The notes: generated from the letters alone by a model not told the origin. Positions 43,575-55,775 are shown, counted from the stretch's first letter. The stretch: 64,000 nucleotides of DNA from Gamarada debralockiae (GCA_002803225.1 NXFV01001611.1:1-64000), one strand, 5' to 3'. Translations and numbers: made by a program.

Positions 43575-46500
43575 ATGGATTCCTGGAATCATTCAAATGG
43601 TATATTACAATATTTCAACTCGATAACCTGATCGCGTCCACCTCAGACGTCTAGGTCTGGAAGTCCAGAGCCTCGCCCCAAGTTTGACTGTTCTTTCCAT
43701 TCTCTCACCTCATCACGATGCTTACACAAAGTCTGTTACCGCAGATCGACCCCCTTCGAATCCTTCTCAAAACCTCAACGGCGCATCTACCTACGCTTCC
43801 CCGCGATGGAACCCCTCGTCCTTATTGAACCCGCGAGGCTTGCAACAGCAGCCCCAGCAGCAATTCCAGAACGGATTTACAAACAACGCCGCTCCTCAGC
43901 AACAACTTTCCTTCCAGTTCGATAGTCCAGATAGCCAACCTCAACCAAATTACCATGCATACCCTCCGCAGCAGTATGTCACCCACGGAAACAAAGGCTT
44001 TGTGGCTTATGCGAATGGTGGCGGAATGGGACATATGCTGGAACGCATGCACAATGTTACGGACCGGGACATGATACCTCAGAAACGCCAGAAGATTCAC
44101 GATGATCGTCAGGTAGATCCTAGGAAGGCCGAATTCAATGGTGGGGGAAAGAGTGGGGTAATAGGAGACTACATGAGAGAGAAGAGAGACGAAGGTCGGA
44201 AGGAGAATGTGGCAAAGGGAACTGTGGTGGATATTTCTGCTGGTCAGTTTACTGCTCTCTGCTATGGGTAAAGTGCATAGCTGACTTTCTTTAGCGGATG
44301 ATGAAGACGTGGTAGTTTTGGGCGATACAGGAGACAAGGAGGTCTGCTATGGCCGAATCGAAGGAGCTGAGATCAATGCCCATCGAGTGCCAACACCAAG
44401 ACCCGGTGCTCAGGCCATTTCACCTGGATTCTGGCCACAAGTCAAGATCGTTCTCAAGCGGCGGTATGGAGAGAGAACTTTCAACATATTGGCGGTCGAC
44501 AGCACTCGGGAGATCATTGGATGTGTCGATGTCAATACGTCCCTCGGTCTTGCACCCATCCTTGATTCTCCAAAATTCAGCATCCGGACTGCCGCACGGA
44601 TACTCACGAGACCAAAGAAGCCTGGTGATCCTGAACCAGGAACTGAGATTTCCACTCGCTATGGGCTGGACTTAAACTTATATGGACCGAAGAAGTATGC
44701 TCTCCAAATTGGTAGGCATCTTTCGCAGAAGCAACTCTGGTTACGGAATCCACTATTTGTGGAGGCAGGAACAGAGCTATATAATCCCCACCAGATCGAG
44801 AAACCTCCACAACCACCATCCAGGCCTCTTGGCTCTTATGGAAGCCGTGTTCAAGGCCCTGTTCGCACCACAGAAGAGATTCGGAATGATGTCTTGGGCA
44901 TGTTCGACTCATTAGAACGATCAGAGAGCCTCCCGGAGATGGAACCAGACCCTCGAATCACCACAGAACTGCTAAAGCATCAAAAGCAAGGCTTATACTT
45001 CATGACGACCAAGGAGCAGGAACGCGTTTTTGGCGCCGACGAGAAGGGAAGCAGTTCGCTGTGGAAACTTCGCATTGGTGGCAATGGTCAAAGATCCTAC
45101 TTCAACGTCATAACTGGCCAAGTAGAGCACAAGAATCCACCACAGGTACTTGGTGGCATCCTTGCAGACATGATGGGTCTTGGCAAGACGTTGAGTATTC
45201 TTTCTTTGGTTGTGCAGACGCTAGATCAATCTGAGGAATGGTCCAAAATGAGTCCATGTGCGTCGGAGGCAAAGGAGCAGTGCCAATCCAGAAAAGGCAA
45301 GAATCCGCCTCTCCCTGTCTGCGAGCAGGCTCCACTAAGCCAGAATTCAAAAACCACCCTTTTGGTTTCGCCACTCAGCACAATTGCCAACTGGGAGGAG
45401 CAAATTAAGCAGCACATCAAGCCCGGCACCCTGAAATATTACATCTATCATGGTGCTGGTCGGATCAAGGACATTAAGAAGCTTGCAGAGTACGACTTGG
45501 TTATCACCACTTATGGCTCTGTCGCAAGCGAATTCAATCATCGAAGCAAGAAGAAACAAGGGAAATATCCCCTGGAGGAGATTAACTGGTTCCGTATTGT
45601 CCTTGATGAAGCGCATATGATCCGCGAGCAGTCTACTCAGCAGTCAAAGGCTATTTGCAGACTCTCTGCTCAGAGAAGATGGGCGGTGACAGGAACACCC
45701 GTGCAGAATCGACTTGAGGATTTGGGAGCGCTTATGACATTCCTTCGAATCAAGCCTTTTGACGAGAGAGGTGGGTTTGCGCAGTACATCATGGCTCCCT
45801 TCAAGATGTGCGATCCGGAGATCTTACCTAAGCTGCGTCTATTGGTTGATAGTATCACACTCCGACGTCTCAAGGACAAAATCGATCTGCCACCCCGCCA
45901 CGACAAGCTTGTCAAACTCAACTTCAGTGATGAAGAGCGCGCATTATATGAGATCTTTGCCAAGAACGCGAGCGACCGAGTGAAGGTCATTGTTGGGCAA
46001 AGAGAGAAGAGCTTGGGTGGGAAGTCTTATGTTCACATCTTGCAGTCTATTCTACGTCTTCGGCTTATCTGCGCTCATGGCAAAGATCTGCTATGTGAAG
46101 AAGATCTAAAGGTGATGAATGGCCTCAGCAAGGACTCTGCTATTGACCTTGACAGCGACGATGATGAAGATCAGCCAAGTTTGACTCCGAGACAAGCTTA
46201 CGACATGTACAACTTGATGAAGGAGACCAACGCTGACGTCTGTCTCTTCTGCGCTCGCAAAATCGGACCAAACGAAGCTGTTGAATCGGATGCGGAGCCC
46301 AAGGACGAGATCATTGGTCATATGACCCCTTGTTACCATATCCTCTGCACGGGATGCATCGACAAGTATAAAGGCATTATGGAAGAGCTGGCTCAGGGTC
46401 AATCACTGGCTCATTGTCCCATCTGCAATCAACAAATCAAGTTGTCATACTTCGCTCTGCGGCAAGGTGGTGTAGAGGATGATGAGGACTCTCGGATGAA

Positions 46501-47104
46501 GACCAACAGCGGAAAGCACACCAAGGAGATACTGAGCTACAGCGGTCCTCACACCAAGACGAAGGCTCTGATTCACGACCTGCTCGTCTCCAAACAGGAA
46601 TCGGAGCTTCTGCCGTCCGAACCACCGATCAAGAGTGTCATCTTCTCTGGCTGGACCGCGCATCTGGATCTTATTCAAATTGCTCTCGAAGAAAACGGTA
46701 TCAACTACACCCGCCTCGACGGCAAGATGTCAAGAACAGCCCGTGGTGCGGCCCTTGACTCCTTCCGCGACGATTCATCTATCCATGTCATTCTCGTCTC
46801 CATCACGGCCGGCGGTCTCGGTCTCAACCTTACGACAGCCAACAAAGTCTACGTTATGGAACCGCAGTACAACCCAGCAGCCGAAGCACAAGCGGTCGAT
46901 CGAGTTCACAGATTAGGACAGAAGAGAGAAGTCGAAACAATCCGCTATATCATGCAAGATTCATTTGAGGAGAAGATGCTGGAGCTGCAGGAGAAGAAGA
47001 AGAAGCTTGCCTCGCTCAGCATGGATTCCGAGGGCCGCAAAAGCATGGATAAGGCTGAGGCGGCTCGGAAGCGGTTGGAAGATTTGCGGAGCTTGTTTAA
47101 GTAA
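43575..47104 (+). CDS. SNF2-family ATPase with RING finger (Rad5/HLTF/Rad16-like)
   Basis: Exons 43575-43599, 43745-44242 and 44295-47104; 1110 aa. The main frames have no upstream ATG, so the 25-nt first exon (MDSWNHSN) with a 145-nt intron is inferred. Residues 10-180 are Gln/Asn/Pro-rich. The N-terminal domain (GDKEVCYGRIEGAEINAHRV onward) precedes the ATPase: Walker A DMMGLGKT about 466-473, DEAH about 612, VTGTPVQN. A C3HC4 RING (CLFC...CYHILCTGC...CPIC) lies between the lobes at about 823-889, then SGWTAHLDLIQ, RLDGKMSR, TAGGLGLNL and QAVDRVHRLGQ. The RING inside a SNF2 core marks the Rad5/Rad16/HLTF/Uls1 group: DNA translocases and ubiquitin ligases in damage tolerance or chromatin. 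The exact orthologue is unsure. Confidence 0.9.
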
Positions 47105-47756
47105 TGTTTATTCACAGGTATTAAGGCAGGGACATTTGGGCTGTGGGCAATGGGAAATGGAAACGGGGCGTATGGGGATCATCATATGATTTGCATTAGA
47201 TAATTAGAGGATACCATGGCGTTGGAGGAGGCATTGACCGTCTGAGCATTTGAGCGTGGGCCTTTATGGAAGGGAAGAGTTTTCACTAGGTTCCGCGCCT
47301 ATCGAGCAGTAGATGGCGGTTGAGAAGAATATAGATGATTTGTTCTCTATCCTCTCTGTGTCAGGGGTTGACGTTTCAAATAGCAGTGAAGCCCTTTTCT
47401 GTGAAACGAGGACCGTTGACTTCAAAGCAAGGAAGGATCTTTGACGAACATCGATGTTGGTCACTGAACGCCTAGAGGTTGAGGAGTTGCAGTTCCTGGA
47501 GTTGTATTGTTCTTTGAATTGCTCTGTTGTTTGGCTCAAGTGAGCTACGACAGGCAGTGGCGTCTGTGAGCCTAAGTGGCGCACTTCATGCATAGTACCT
47601 TTGTTCGACCCAATTAGCAACAGCCCGCATTGGCCAATCACCTGGCCTTTTCAGAGCTCGCCTCACTGTTCCGAACCTGCAGCCTGACTATATAGATATT
47701 GTCTGCATCCCATCTAATTTCTAAATCACTAGAGCTGTTTTGCGATAGCTAATGCA
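47105..47756. other. Intergenic, no gene seen
   Basis: 652 bases holding the SNF2-gene 3' end and the promoter of the Clr5-domain gene. The minus frame at 47264-47641 is low quality. Confidence 0.5.
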
Positions 47757-49379
47757 ATGGAGCCTACTTTGGCAGCCGGCCTTCAGGACATTGGACTCCT
47801 TATAACACCAAATGCGGTGGAGCTAGCAGCCGGCAGCCTGCAAGACATCGAAATCTCTACAATGTCATCGACCAAACCTGCAGCTCGTGGTAACTGGGCT
47901 TCGAAAGACGACTGGACGCGAGTACGCCCATTAATCAAGCGTCTCTATGTCGATGAGGACAAAACTTTGAAGGCGATTATGACTATCATGGAAGAAGAAC
48001 ATGGCCTGAAGGCCACGTGAGTACTCTTCTACATGGAATGAGCTCGACTGACATCATTTAGGGCCAAGATGTACAAGGACCGAATCAAGAAATGGCATTT
48101 CGACAAGAACAATAAGGAGAACGAGATGGCTGCTATCCTTCGCAAGAAGACACAAAGGGATGGTGTTGGGAAGCGCTCCTCATTTCAAATCAGAGGGCGA
48201 TCTGTGGGCGTCGAAGATGCCCTTCGTTACTTCCGGCGCAAAGGGACCACTCTTGAGAAGGTGGTAGCAAAGTACGCCGATGCCGCTTCGCCCCCAGGCA
48301 TCTCCTGTGCGACGCCGCCACTCAGTCCAAAGGTCGAACATGAGGTTCCTCGCTCACCATCAACGCCACATTCTCTCTTTGTACCCGAACAACTCTTTTT
48401 CAACATCGACCGGTACATGAACGTCTCTTTCAGCAGCATGACTTGGATTGAAGATGAAGATGGAAACTTGATCAACGCCATTACGCACACCGAGGGCCCC
48501 GATCTTCTTCTCAGTTTCTACGGCTACTGCTGTGCAAGTGCAGATTTTGTTGAAAGGCAATTATTTGCCGAAGCTAGAAAGACATTATCAAAGGCTTGCA
48601 GTCTCGTTCAGGACATCCTCATAGGAGAGGATCCCCTCACCTTGGACATCCTGCTAACCTTTTTTCTCAACGTAATACCACGGAATCTGCCAGAAATTGG
48701 TACTCTGCTGATAGGCTATATTGGCAGAATGTCAAATATTGTTCTTGATGCCGAGCACCCCTGGGGACAGATATGTAGGCTGATGGGAAGCATTGAGTCA
48801 GACCATCTCGAAGAGACCATGATACAGTCACGGGCATGTATGACAAATATATATATGCAATGCCTAGGCCAGTTTCAGAAGACGTCGCTGGGATCTCAAA
48901 TTGAAATAATCGAGGTTTCCCATAGAAAGGAACATCCCTTCATTAGCGAACAACGACTTCGGAATCTCCAATTGAATTGCAGGAAGTCCACTGGCAGTTC
49001 AAGAATACCTTCCTTAAGAGTGCTAATTGCTCTTGGAAACAATCTACGCGATCAAGGAAATTATGTCGAGGCCGAATCTGTGGCGTTCGAGCTTCTCAAC
49101 GAGGCTAGAGAAATCCGGAACTATGATTTCCAGTTAACAGGGCTTGAGGCTGCTGCAAGTGCCCAATACATGCAAGGTAAATTGGATCTGGCTGAACTGA
49201 ATCTACGGGAGGCCCTTGAATTGATCGGGAGGCACTTTGACGACTCCGATTCCTGGGCCCTGCAACAGGTGGTTCGTTTGGAGTCATTAATGCGAGATTT
49301 TGGGTTTGAACAGATGGCGGCAGAGCTGGGGCCAGAAATACAGCATAGGATGCTGCTGTGCGAGATAACTGATGAGTGA
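47757..49379 (+). CDS. Clr5-domain protein with TPR-like C-terminus
   Basis: Exons 47757-48016 and 48062-49379; 525 aa; 45-nt intron. The Clr5 domain (about residues 44-105) reads NWASKDDWTRVRPLIKRLYV, EDKTLKAIMTIMEEEHGLKA, then TAKMYKDRIKKWHFDKN across the junction. This is a fungal helix-turn-helix-like domain first seen in S. pombe Clr5 and inferred to bind DNA. A Ser/Pro linker follows. The C-terminal half is helical, with repeat-like segments (NNLRDQGNYVEAESVAFELL, GKLDLAELNLREALELIGRH) typical of TPR units. Translation could also begin at the internal ATG of MSSTKPAARGNW. Such proteins are numerous and poorly studied in filamentous fungi. Confidence 0.85.
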
Positions 49380-50175
49380 CTTGCAAGCTTTTGTATGTTA
49401 TACTGCGGGAAGAGACTCAACTCATCAATTTCATATTCGGCAATGATTCACACCCTAGAAAGGACAGGCCAATGCATAGTCAAAAATTTGAACCTGGAGC
49501 TTACCTCCTTGCAAAACATTGAAGCTCCTACCGGCCTGATTCGCAACAGTGGAGAAGGATTCTAAGGCTGAGAGTGCCCAGGTTGAAGAATCCTTCAGTT
49601 GATTTGAACGACCATGAAAGGACAACTCATACATTCCCAGGCTTTTGCACAGTTTCCGGGGAACTTGATGTGCAGAGGCACCATGTGTCGCCATTTCACT
49701 GATGCAGCATTCATTACCTTCCCAATCCCCCTCCCTTCCCTAACAAAATGATTGCAATGGGGCACAAATACTTTGACAATTATAAGGAATCGGATATCAA
49801 GAGTGAAGAAGCCATTTTTTCCTCTTCAAGCCCCAAGTAACTCGAAGTCCTGGCAACGTCCACATGATACTCAACAAATAAAGGTATAATTGCTCTCCAC
49901 ACCGAAATGCTTCCCACACATCGCGAACACTGTCCCCAGCGCCTACAATCTTCAACAAAACTCAAATTATTCCACATTCCGGGTCCATATCCCAACCAAA
50001 GATCGGAAATCCGAACCTCAATCCGTCTAGCTCCATCCAGAATCATGCAAGCAACATCAAACCACAAACTCTCAATCCTAGCATCGCTTGCGTATCCGAT
50101 AAGCAACCGCTATGCCTCCCTCCGAGGCTGGAATGAAGTCCCATATCATAGTAGCCACACGTGCAGACCATCAGA
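49380..50175. other. Intergenic, no gene seen
   Basis: No recognisable frame. Overlapping ORFs at 49780-50106 (-) and 49907-50290 (+) show no domain. The minus strand just below 50176 could extend the small Cys-rich gene if it were spliced or frameshifted. Confidence 0.45.
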
Positions 50176-50340
50176 TCACACTGCTCGACGCATCGCCTCG
50201 CCAAGGCCGTTGACACATCCATCAGGGCAGTCCTTGAGACAGCAGTATCCCGAATCGCCGCCGTATTGCGCGAGAACTGTGGCGGTGTAGAGCAGAAGTG
50301 TAGTCGGGAGGGTGGCGAGGGCTTGGGACGCTTTGGCCAT
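50176..50340 (-). CDS. Possible small secreted cysteine-rich protein (54 aa)
   Basis: ATG at 50340. Residues 1-25 (MAKASQALATLPTTLLLYTATVLAQ) read as a signal peptide ending at a plausible A-x-A/LAQ cleavage site. The short mature part is YGGDSGYCCLKDCPDGC and a tail to a TGA at 50176. In the +1 frame directly after, the minus strand continues with further Cys (RCVEQCDLMVCTCGYYDMG), so the real protein may be longer through an unrecognised splice or be frameshifted. Small, secreted, Cys-rich proteins are common in filamentous fungi and some are effectors; no function is claimed here. Confidence 0.4.
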   Translation of the reverse strand: MAKASQALATLPTTLLLYTATVLAQYGGDSGYCCLKDCPDGCVNGLGEAMRRAV

Positions 50341-51833
50341 GGTAATTGGAAGGATGTTGCGAGCTGGGTAGTTTGACGAGAGAGATTGATATAATCGCTG
50401 ACAATCGTAAGGGGATCTGGAGATAGAGGAGTTGTCTCGGTAGTTGACCTTGACGATGAGATTTGACCTGATTTCCATGCCCCGTAACGATTGAAAAGAA
50501 TAGAACAAGCATTCTCCGATTGAAAGTCTGACTTCGCTGACCTCTTGATAGATATTTATAGACATGCTGAATGCCACTGCGCGACCTGATCACGAAAAAG
50601 ACCTGATGCTGTACCACCCGCCACCGCGTGCCATCTGCTATTTGGAGATTAGCACATTCATTTAAGAATAAACAGCCAGCTTCACAAGCCATGCCTTTCA
50701 CAAGACTTGACTTCCTATTGCCATCCTTTAGCCTCTGCAATGTAAGCGAAACTGAGGTGTGTAATGCACGCGTTCTGCCGTAAATTATATCAATAACGCT
50801 GTTCAAAACACCATAGGCTACTCCGTATTTGGATACTTCCTCTTTTTTGAAGAGGAAAATGCTGCCAAGTTTCTTGGACGAACATGTAGGTAATGGCTCA
50901 ATCCTTATATACCGGACAAATGATAACCAAGGAAATAGTGCGAATCGGCGGAATCGCTTTTCTTCTCAATGGATGCAGAGTTGGGAAAGAAATATATTGG
51001 GGCTGAAAGCGGATTTCGAGAATGGCTGACTGAAGGCAAAGTCGCCGAGTCACCAGCCTTTGCTTCTTCTGAAGTTAGTAACAGAACCGAAGTTCCTGCC
51101 CTTGGTCGACACTTCTCTGATTACTGCATAGCATAAAGTGTACTTTCGAAAGCAATTTTCTCCTCAAAATGGCGGTTTTGCAGCACCAATAAATTAGTAT
51201 AAGGCACAGCTTAACGTATAAACATGGAAGATGAACCAGGTATGTGGTACAAGAACTCTATTCCCCGAAATGTACTAACACTTAAACAGAAATACCGGAA
51301 TCAAACCACACTATGTACCAACCTACGCTGCTGATCACATCAAGTAGCTTCATTACGGCGTCAGCAGATTTTCCCAATCAGATGAAACCATTGATACCTA
51401 ATTTAGTCTCTAAAACATTGGATTCTCGCCACTGGGTAATGCTACGGGACCCGAATGAGACGAATGAAAATGCTGGAGGAATTTTTGCCATGTGAATAGG
51501 TGGCCAATTCATCTCTGTTTAATCCAACTCTTCGGCCTCCTAGTACCCAACTATGTTGCTAATGTGATAAACAAATGAATTAGTTACTGAAGGCAATATT
51601 CAAAGATATCAAAGCTCTTTTAACTGGCATGGGGTGCGAGGGGCAAAATAGGGGCTCAGGGGCTTTACCGAATGTATTTTTAGTCAGCGGATCGAGGGCC
51701 AGCTCGGGCATTTGGACGTTGATAACAAAACATGAAATCTTGAAAAGCAGGCGCTGCGCCGCCCACGGCACCTGACGCTCTTTTCAATCCTTCCTCTCTT
51801 TCAAATCTCCAAATCTCCATAGCATTCGTTTAC
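50341..51833. other. Intergenic, no gene seen
   Basis: About 1.5 kb, AT-rich in parts. Short frames (50829-51029, 51313-51495 on +) carry no recognisable domain. The last 60 bases before 51834 are C/T-rich leader. Confidence 0.5.
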
Positions 51834-53303
51834 ATGGAGACCATTCGGCAGTTTGGGGCGATCGTAAGGGAGGAATACAGTGCCTCACGTCAACGTATGC
51901 TGGACCGCCATATCGCGAACCATCTTCCCACGACAGAAGAGAAGGCCAGCGATGCCCCACTCCTCGACTATTACGATGCGACTGCGGAAGAAGTTGATAA
52001 TCCGATAAAGAAAGACGAGAAGTCGAAATTCCGAATCCCCATAACGCGCCGACACAAGATAATTGCTTGGATCTGCCTCTTTGTTTATGTGACCTTCATA
52101 TATATGACGGTCTTCTATGGTATCTCCTACCTCGCAGATCAAACCTCGATCATCACCGAGAAGGTCGCAGGAACGATTGCGAAGACATACAATACTATGG
52201 CAGAAACATACGAGGATATGAAGAATCCGGGCAGTACGCAAGAGGTTGCGAGGTTGATGACGGAGTTCTATGAGCTGTTGGCTGAGATGGCTTATTATGA
52301 GCCTGAGAAGATCGATCGAGCTCCCCATACGAATCCAGGTATCAACAGGACATATGCGGCGGAATTGGGATTCTCGTCCAAGGCAATAGAGATGCTGGAG
52401 TTGCTGCCGTATCTCAATAATGAGCATGATATCGCGTGGTCATACGGAGCCGGAGATACCGAGTTCTTGCTCTATGGCACATTCATTGATTTTCGCGTGG
52501 ACCAGAATCTCAAAGATAACGACGACCCCTTGTACGCATTAGTATCGCAAGGCGACGAGATCAAGGGCTTCGATGAAGATGGAGGACGATATATGAAGCT
52601 GGATTACATCTGTTTAAGCGTCCTTGGGAACCATGGTGCGGCTATGATACTCAATGTCAAGAACTTCAAACTTTGGACGATCGACCAGGAAACGGGAAAT
52701 GCAGACCCCGCTCTCAAAGATGTGGAGGTCAAGGGGGATGGCAGCAACTACAACTCTTTGGACAATTATCCTTCCCGCCCAGTGAATCTCGCTCTCAAAG
52801 CCTACATCCAAAAGTTCAGAGACTTGGAATGGATGCCGGGAGGACTCTATAACGGTAGCTGGGAGGGAGACAACTACGCAAGGCTGTACCGTGAGAATGG
52901 ATGGCCGTCAACATTCAACCGCACAGCATTCAAGATCGCGCGCGAACAGTGGGAGGAGTCAGACCGATTGCGATGGGAAGCCGAAGAGCCTTTCGAAGAA
53001 GTTGCCAAGTACGAACGCTGGTTGAATTCATCGCTACAGAGGATCGAGTATAAGCAGAAAGCGATATCCGACGTTGATGCCGGGAAAGAGATTCCGAATG
53101 ACCCGCCCGATCGACCCGATCGACCCGATCGATTTGCAGACCGGGCAAAATATCGACAAGAGCTAGTTGACGAAGTGAATCTCGCCATCGCGAACTTACC
53201 GAAACTGCAGCAGGATTTGGAGGTAGCGAGAGAGGCACTGAGGGATGTCGATCCCGCAGTTAAGAAGGCGCGAGAAGATCGCATTGCCAAATATGGATAT
53301 TGA
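51834..53303 (+). CDS. Unknown single-span membrane protein (489 aa)
   Basis: Single exon. Residues 1-70 are polar with a basic end (FRIPITRRHK). One hydrophobic helix follows at about 75-99 (IIAWICLFVYVTFIYMTVFY), then a large soluble domain, so a signal-anchor topology is likely. The domain has conserved-looking blocks: GFSSKAIEMLELLPYL, EFLLYGTFIDFR, GNHGAAMILNVKNFKLWTID, YIQKFRDLEWMPGGLYNG and RLYRENGWPSTFNRTAFKIA. I recognise these as typical of an uncharacterised fungal family but cannot name a fold or reaction. The C-terminal 120 residues are charged and helical, probably coiled coil, with a PDRPDRPDR repeat. Confidence 0.82.
   Translation: METIRQFGAIVREEYSASRQRMLDRHIANHLPTTEEKASDAPLLDYYDATAEEVDNPIKKDEKSKFRIPITRRHKIIAWICLFVYVTFIYMTVFYGISYLADQTSIITEKVAGTIAKTYNTMAETYEDMKNPGSTQEVARLMTEFYELLAEMAYYEPEKIDRAPHTNPGINRTYAAELGFSSKAIEMLELLPYLNNEHDIAWSYGAGDTEFLLYGTFIDFRVDQNLKDNDDPLYALVSQGDEIKGFDEDGGRYMKLDYICLSVLGNHGAAMILNVKNFKLWTIDQETGNADPALKDVEVKGDGSNYNSLDNYPSRPVNLALKAYIQKFRDLEWMPGGLYNGSWEGDNYARLYRENGWPSTFNRTAFKIAREQWEESDRLRWEAEEPFEEVAKYERWLNSSLQRIEYKQKAISDVDAGKEIPNDPPDRPDRPDRFADRAKYRQELVDEVNLAIANLPKLQQDLEVAREALRDVDPAVKKAREDRIAKYGY
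53106..53132 (+). repeat. Three 9-bp units encoding Pro-Asp-Arg
   Basis: cccgatcga occurs three times in a row, in frame, giving PDRPDRPDR in the charged tail of the unknown membrane protein. Likely prone to length variation between strains. Confidence 0.85.
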
Positions 53304-53884
53304 GAAAAGATGTGTTATTAATGGTAGCTTGCTCTGACGAGTTCAATCCTTCGGAAGAGGTGAATGATTCACCTGGAATCTCACAGTCCCAGATGGTGGG
53401 AATCCCGAGTTCCTGTTTGTAACATATGTACATGTGTATGGAGTCATACCCGAGATGGCCAGGGAATCTCTGTACGTTTGTAAAATAACGTACACGTGTG
53501 CAAAAGTCATATACCGAATTAGGAAATTTCGAAGCAAAACCTGGTTTGGAGCCTTTGAAATCTGGTGTGAAATTACTAATACAGCACAGTTTTACGTGAC
53601 CCGAAATCAGGCACATCACACGTGACGAGTGTCATGTACAATCCCCAAATATCTATAAAATAGCTTCTCATCTCTTGGAATATCAGTAATCTTTCACTCT
53701 TCACATCTACTAATCACTCTCTCGAATTGAACAAATCAAAAAGCCGATCGTTGGCATTACATTCAGCCCCTATCCAGACCTCGCTCCCGCCAAGTTCCCT
53801 TTCCCTCACCTCAAATCAACGATTCGGAAGTCGGATCCTTGACACTATCAAGAACCCAGCCTGTTTTCAGAAAGCCTATTAGAA
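53304..53884. other. Intergenic, promoter of the MDR oxidoreductase
   Basis: 581 bases, no gene. tataaaat occurs near 53653 and a C/T-rich leader follows. Confidence 0.5.
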
Positions 53885-55396
53885 ATGGCTACCCACACCG
53901 CAGTAGTGACAGTTTCCATCAGAGGAGCTCTCGAGACCAGACAAGTGCCCACCATTCCCCCTAGCGATGGCGAAGTTAGGGTGAAAGTCGAATGGACTGC
54001 CTCTACACCCTTAGACCTGCACCAAAACGATGGCGGGCTATTGGTCACCCATCCCCAAGGTATGTATTCTTGGGCCAACATGTCCCAGAGTCTTGAATTC
54101 CACTCCGAACTGTCCTAAATGCAGAGTATTTTTTGAGGAATTTTGAACTCATGAAAACTAATCTTTCTCTCATTATGAGCGATTGCTAAACTCAATTCAC
54201 AGTACTGGGAGATGGAACTGCCGGTACGGTCGTCGAAGTCGGACCCGGCGTGAAGAAGCTCAAGGTTGGCGACAAGGTCTTTGGCTTCACCTGGCGCACC
54301 CAACAGGAGAAATCCCACCAGGAATTCGTTACTGTGCCTGAGTATCTCCTCGGTATAGTGAGTGACTCCCCTTCAGGTTATAAAACACCAATTGCTCTAT
54401 GCGTCTCAGTGTTCAAGGACCAGGAATATGTCAGATTTTCACAACCCAGATCTCCTCGAGTCGAATTGTTGACTCGAAGCGAGTTACTCGGAGTCGTGGG
54501 CTAAAAGTTGATAGCCCTGAAAGTTCTAGTCACTGAGATGGCTCGAACGATTTTGATTCTTATATCTCTATTAATGCGGTGTTCTGACATCCTACTTAGG
54601 TACCATCGAACTCCACACCCCAAGAAGCAGTAACCCTGGGCAACAACTTCGTGACAGTCTTCCACGCCGTGACCACTGATTTAGGCCTTCCATTGCCTTG
54701 GCCCGTTCCCTCTTCTCCACCTCAACGCGCCAATGACGCAATCCTAATCTGGGGCGGCTCGTCCTCCGTCGGTCAGTATTCTCTCCAAATCCTACGACAC
54801 TGGGGTTACAAGAACCTCCTTGCTACAGCGTCGAAGCCACATCATGAGCTCCTCAAGTCCTATGGCGCAAGAGCAGTCTTCGATTACAAAGATCCCGCCA
54901 TCGCTCAGCAAATCCTCGACTTCACCGACGGAAATGTGCCCCTCATACTCGATTGCATCGGATCAAAATTCGGAAGTCTAGCACCAATCTCGAAAATTGC
55001 GAAGAGCGGATCAACGGTCGCGGTTCTCTTGCCAGTCATCGTTAAAGATTCGACGGATGAGGAGGCACCTGTATATTCGATGGATGCCAGAACCGAAGCC
55101 GAGTGGGCTGAGGGTGTTGATGTTAGGGGTGTGAGGACGCATTTTTATCTTGATGTAAGTGGGTGAATTGCTTGAATGGGGGAGTCGGAGACTAATGAAG
55201 GGTGCAGAATGAATTTTTCAAGGAGCATTTGCAAAGTACGATTATGCCGACCTTGTTGGCCGAAGGTATAGTAAAGCCGAATAAAGTCAAGATCGTTGAA
55301 GGGAAGACACTGCTTGAGAGGGCGCAGGCGGCTATGGATGCTCTAAGAAGGAAGCAGCAAAGCGGAGAGAGGTTGGTTTGGCGCATTGCTGAATGA
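53885..55396 (+). CDS. Zinc-binding-dehydrogenase-like MDR oxidoreductase (quinone/enoyl reductase type)
   Basis: Exons 53885-54059, 54203-54357, 54600-55154 and 55208-55396; 357 aa; introns of 143, 242 and 53 nt. GroES-like N-domain: EVRVKVEWTASTPLDLHQND, DGTAGTVVEVGPGVKKLKVG and DKVFGF. Cofactor-binding Rossmann part: ILIWGGSSSVGQYSLQIL (about 158-175), then ATASKPHHELLKSYGARAVF, DYKDP and LILDCIGSKFGS. No zinc ligand set is seen, so it is the zinc-free quinone-oxidoreductase-like type using NADPH. Related fungal proteins include ToxD-like and trans-enoyl reductases of polyketide pathways, but no cluster partners lie here. The two long introns are unusual for this window. Confidence 0.85.
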
Positions 55397-55775
55397 GGGT
55401 TACCAAAATCACAACGCACTGCATCCATATCATGTATCGACCAAAGTAGTGTTGTTGAATTTGATTTCTTTTTTCACCGATCTTAAAGTCATCGCTCATC
55501 TATCGACTAGTAGCCGTTGAAGGCGTTCCAGGGGTATTCTCGAAACCACGCAAACTATACCCGTTGCTTTTCATTCGCCTCCCATTCCATAAAGACTGAT
55601 CGTTGAGATCTTTTCTTTAAAACGCCAAACTTGTTGAAGTTTGCCTCCCTGAACACCGCGCTAGATGCAATGCAAAATAATGCCTAACAATCAAAATATC
55701 TTGTTGAACCACCACCCATCCATCCACTTGCATGTTGAATCGTAAAATCGTTGAGATTGAGGAGAGAAGATGGCC
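55397..55775. other. Convergent intergenic region, no gene seen
   Basis: 379 bases between the stop codons of the oxidoreductase and MET13; 3' UTRs only. Confidence 0.5.

Noticed and set aside
43319..43654. 111-codon ORF before the SNF2 gene
   Set aside because: No recognisable protein; it overlaps the inferred first exon and intron in a different frame.
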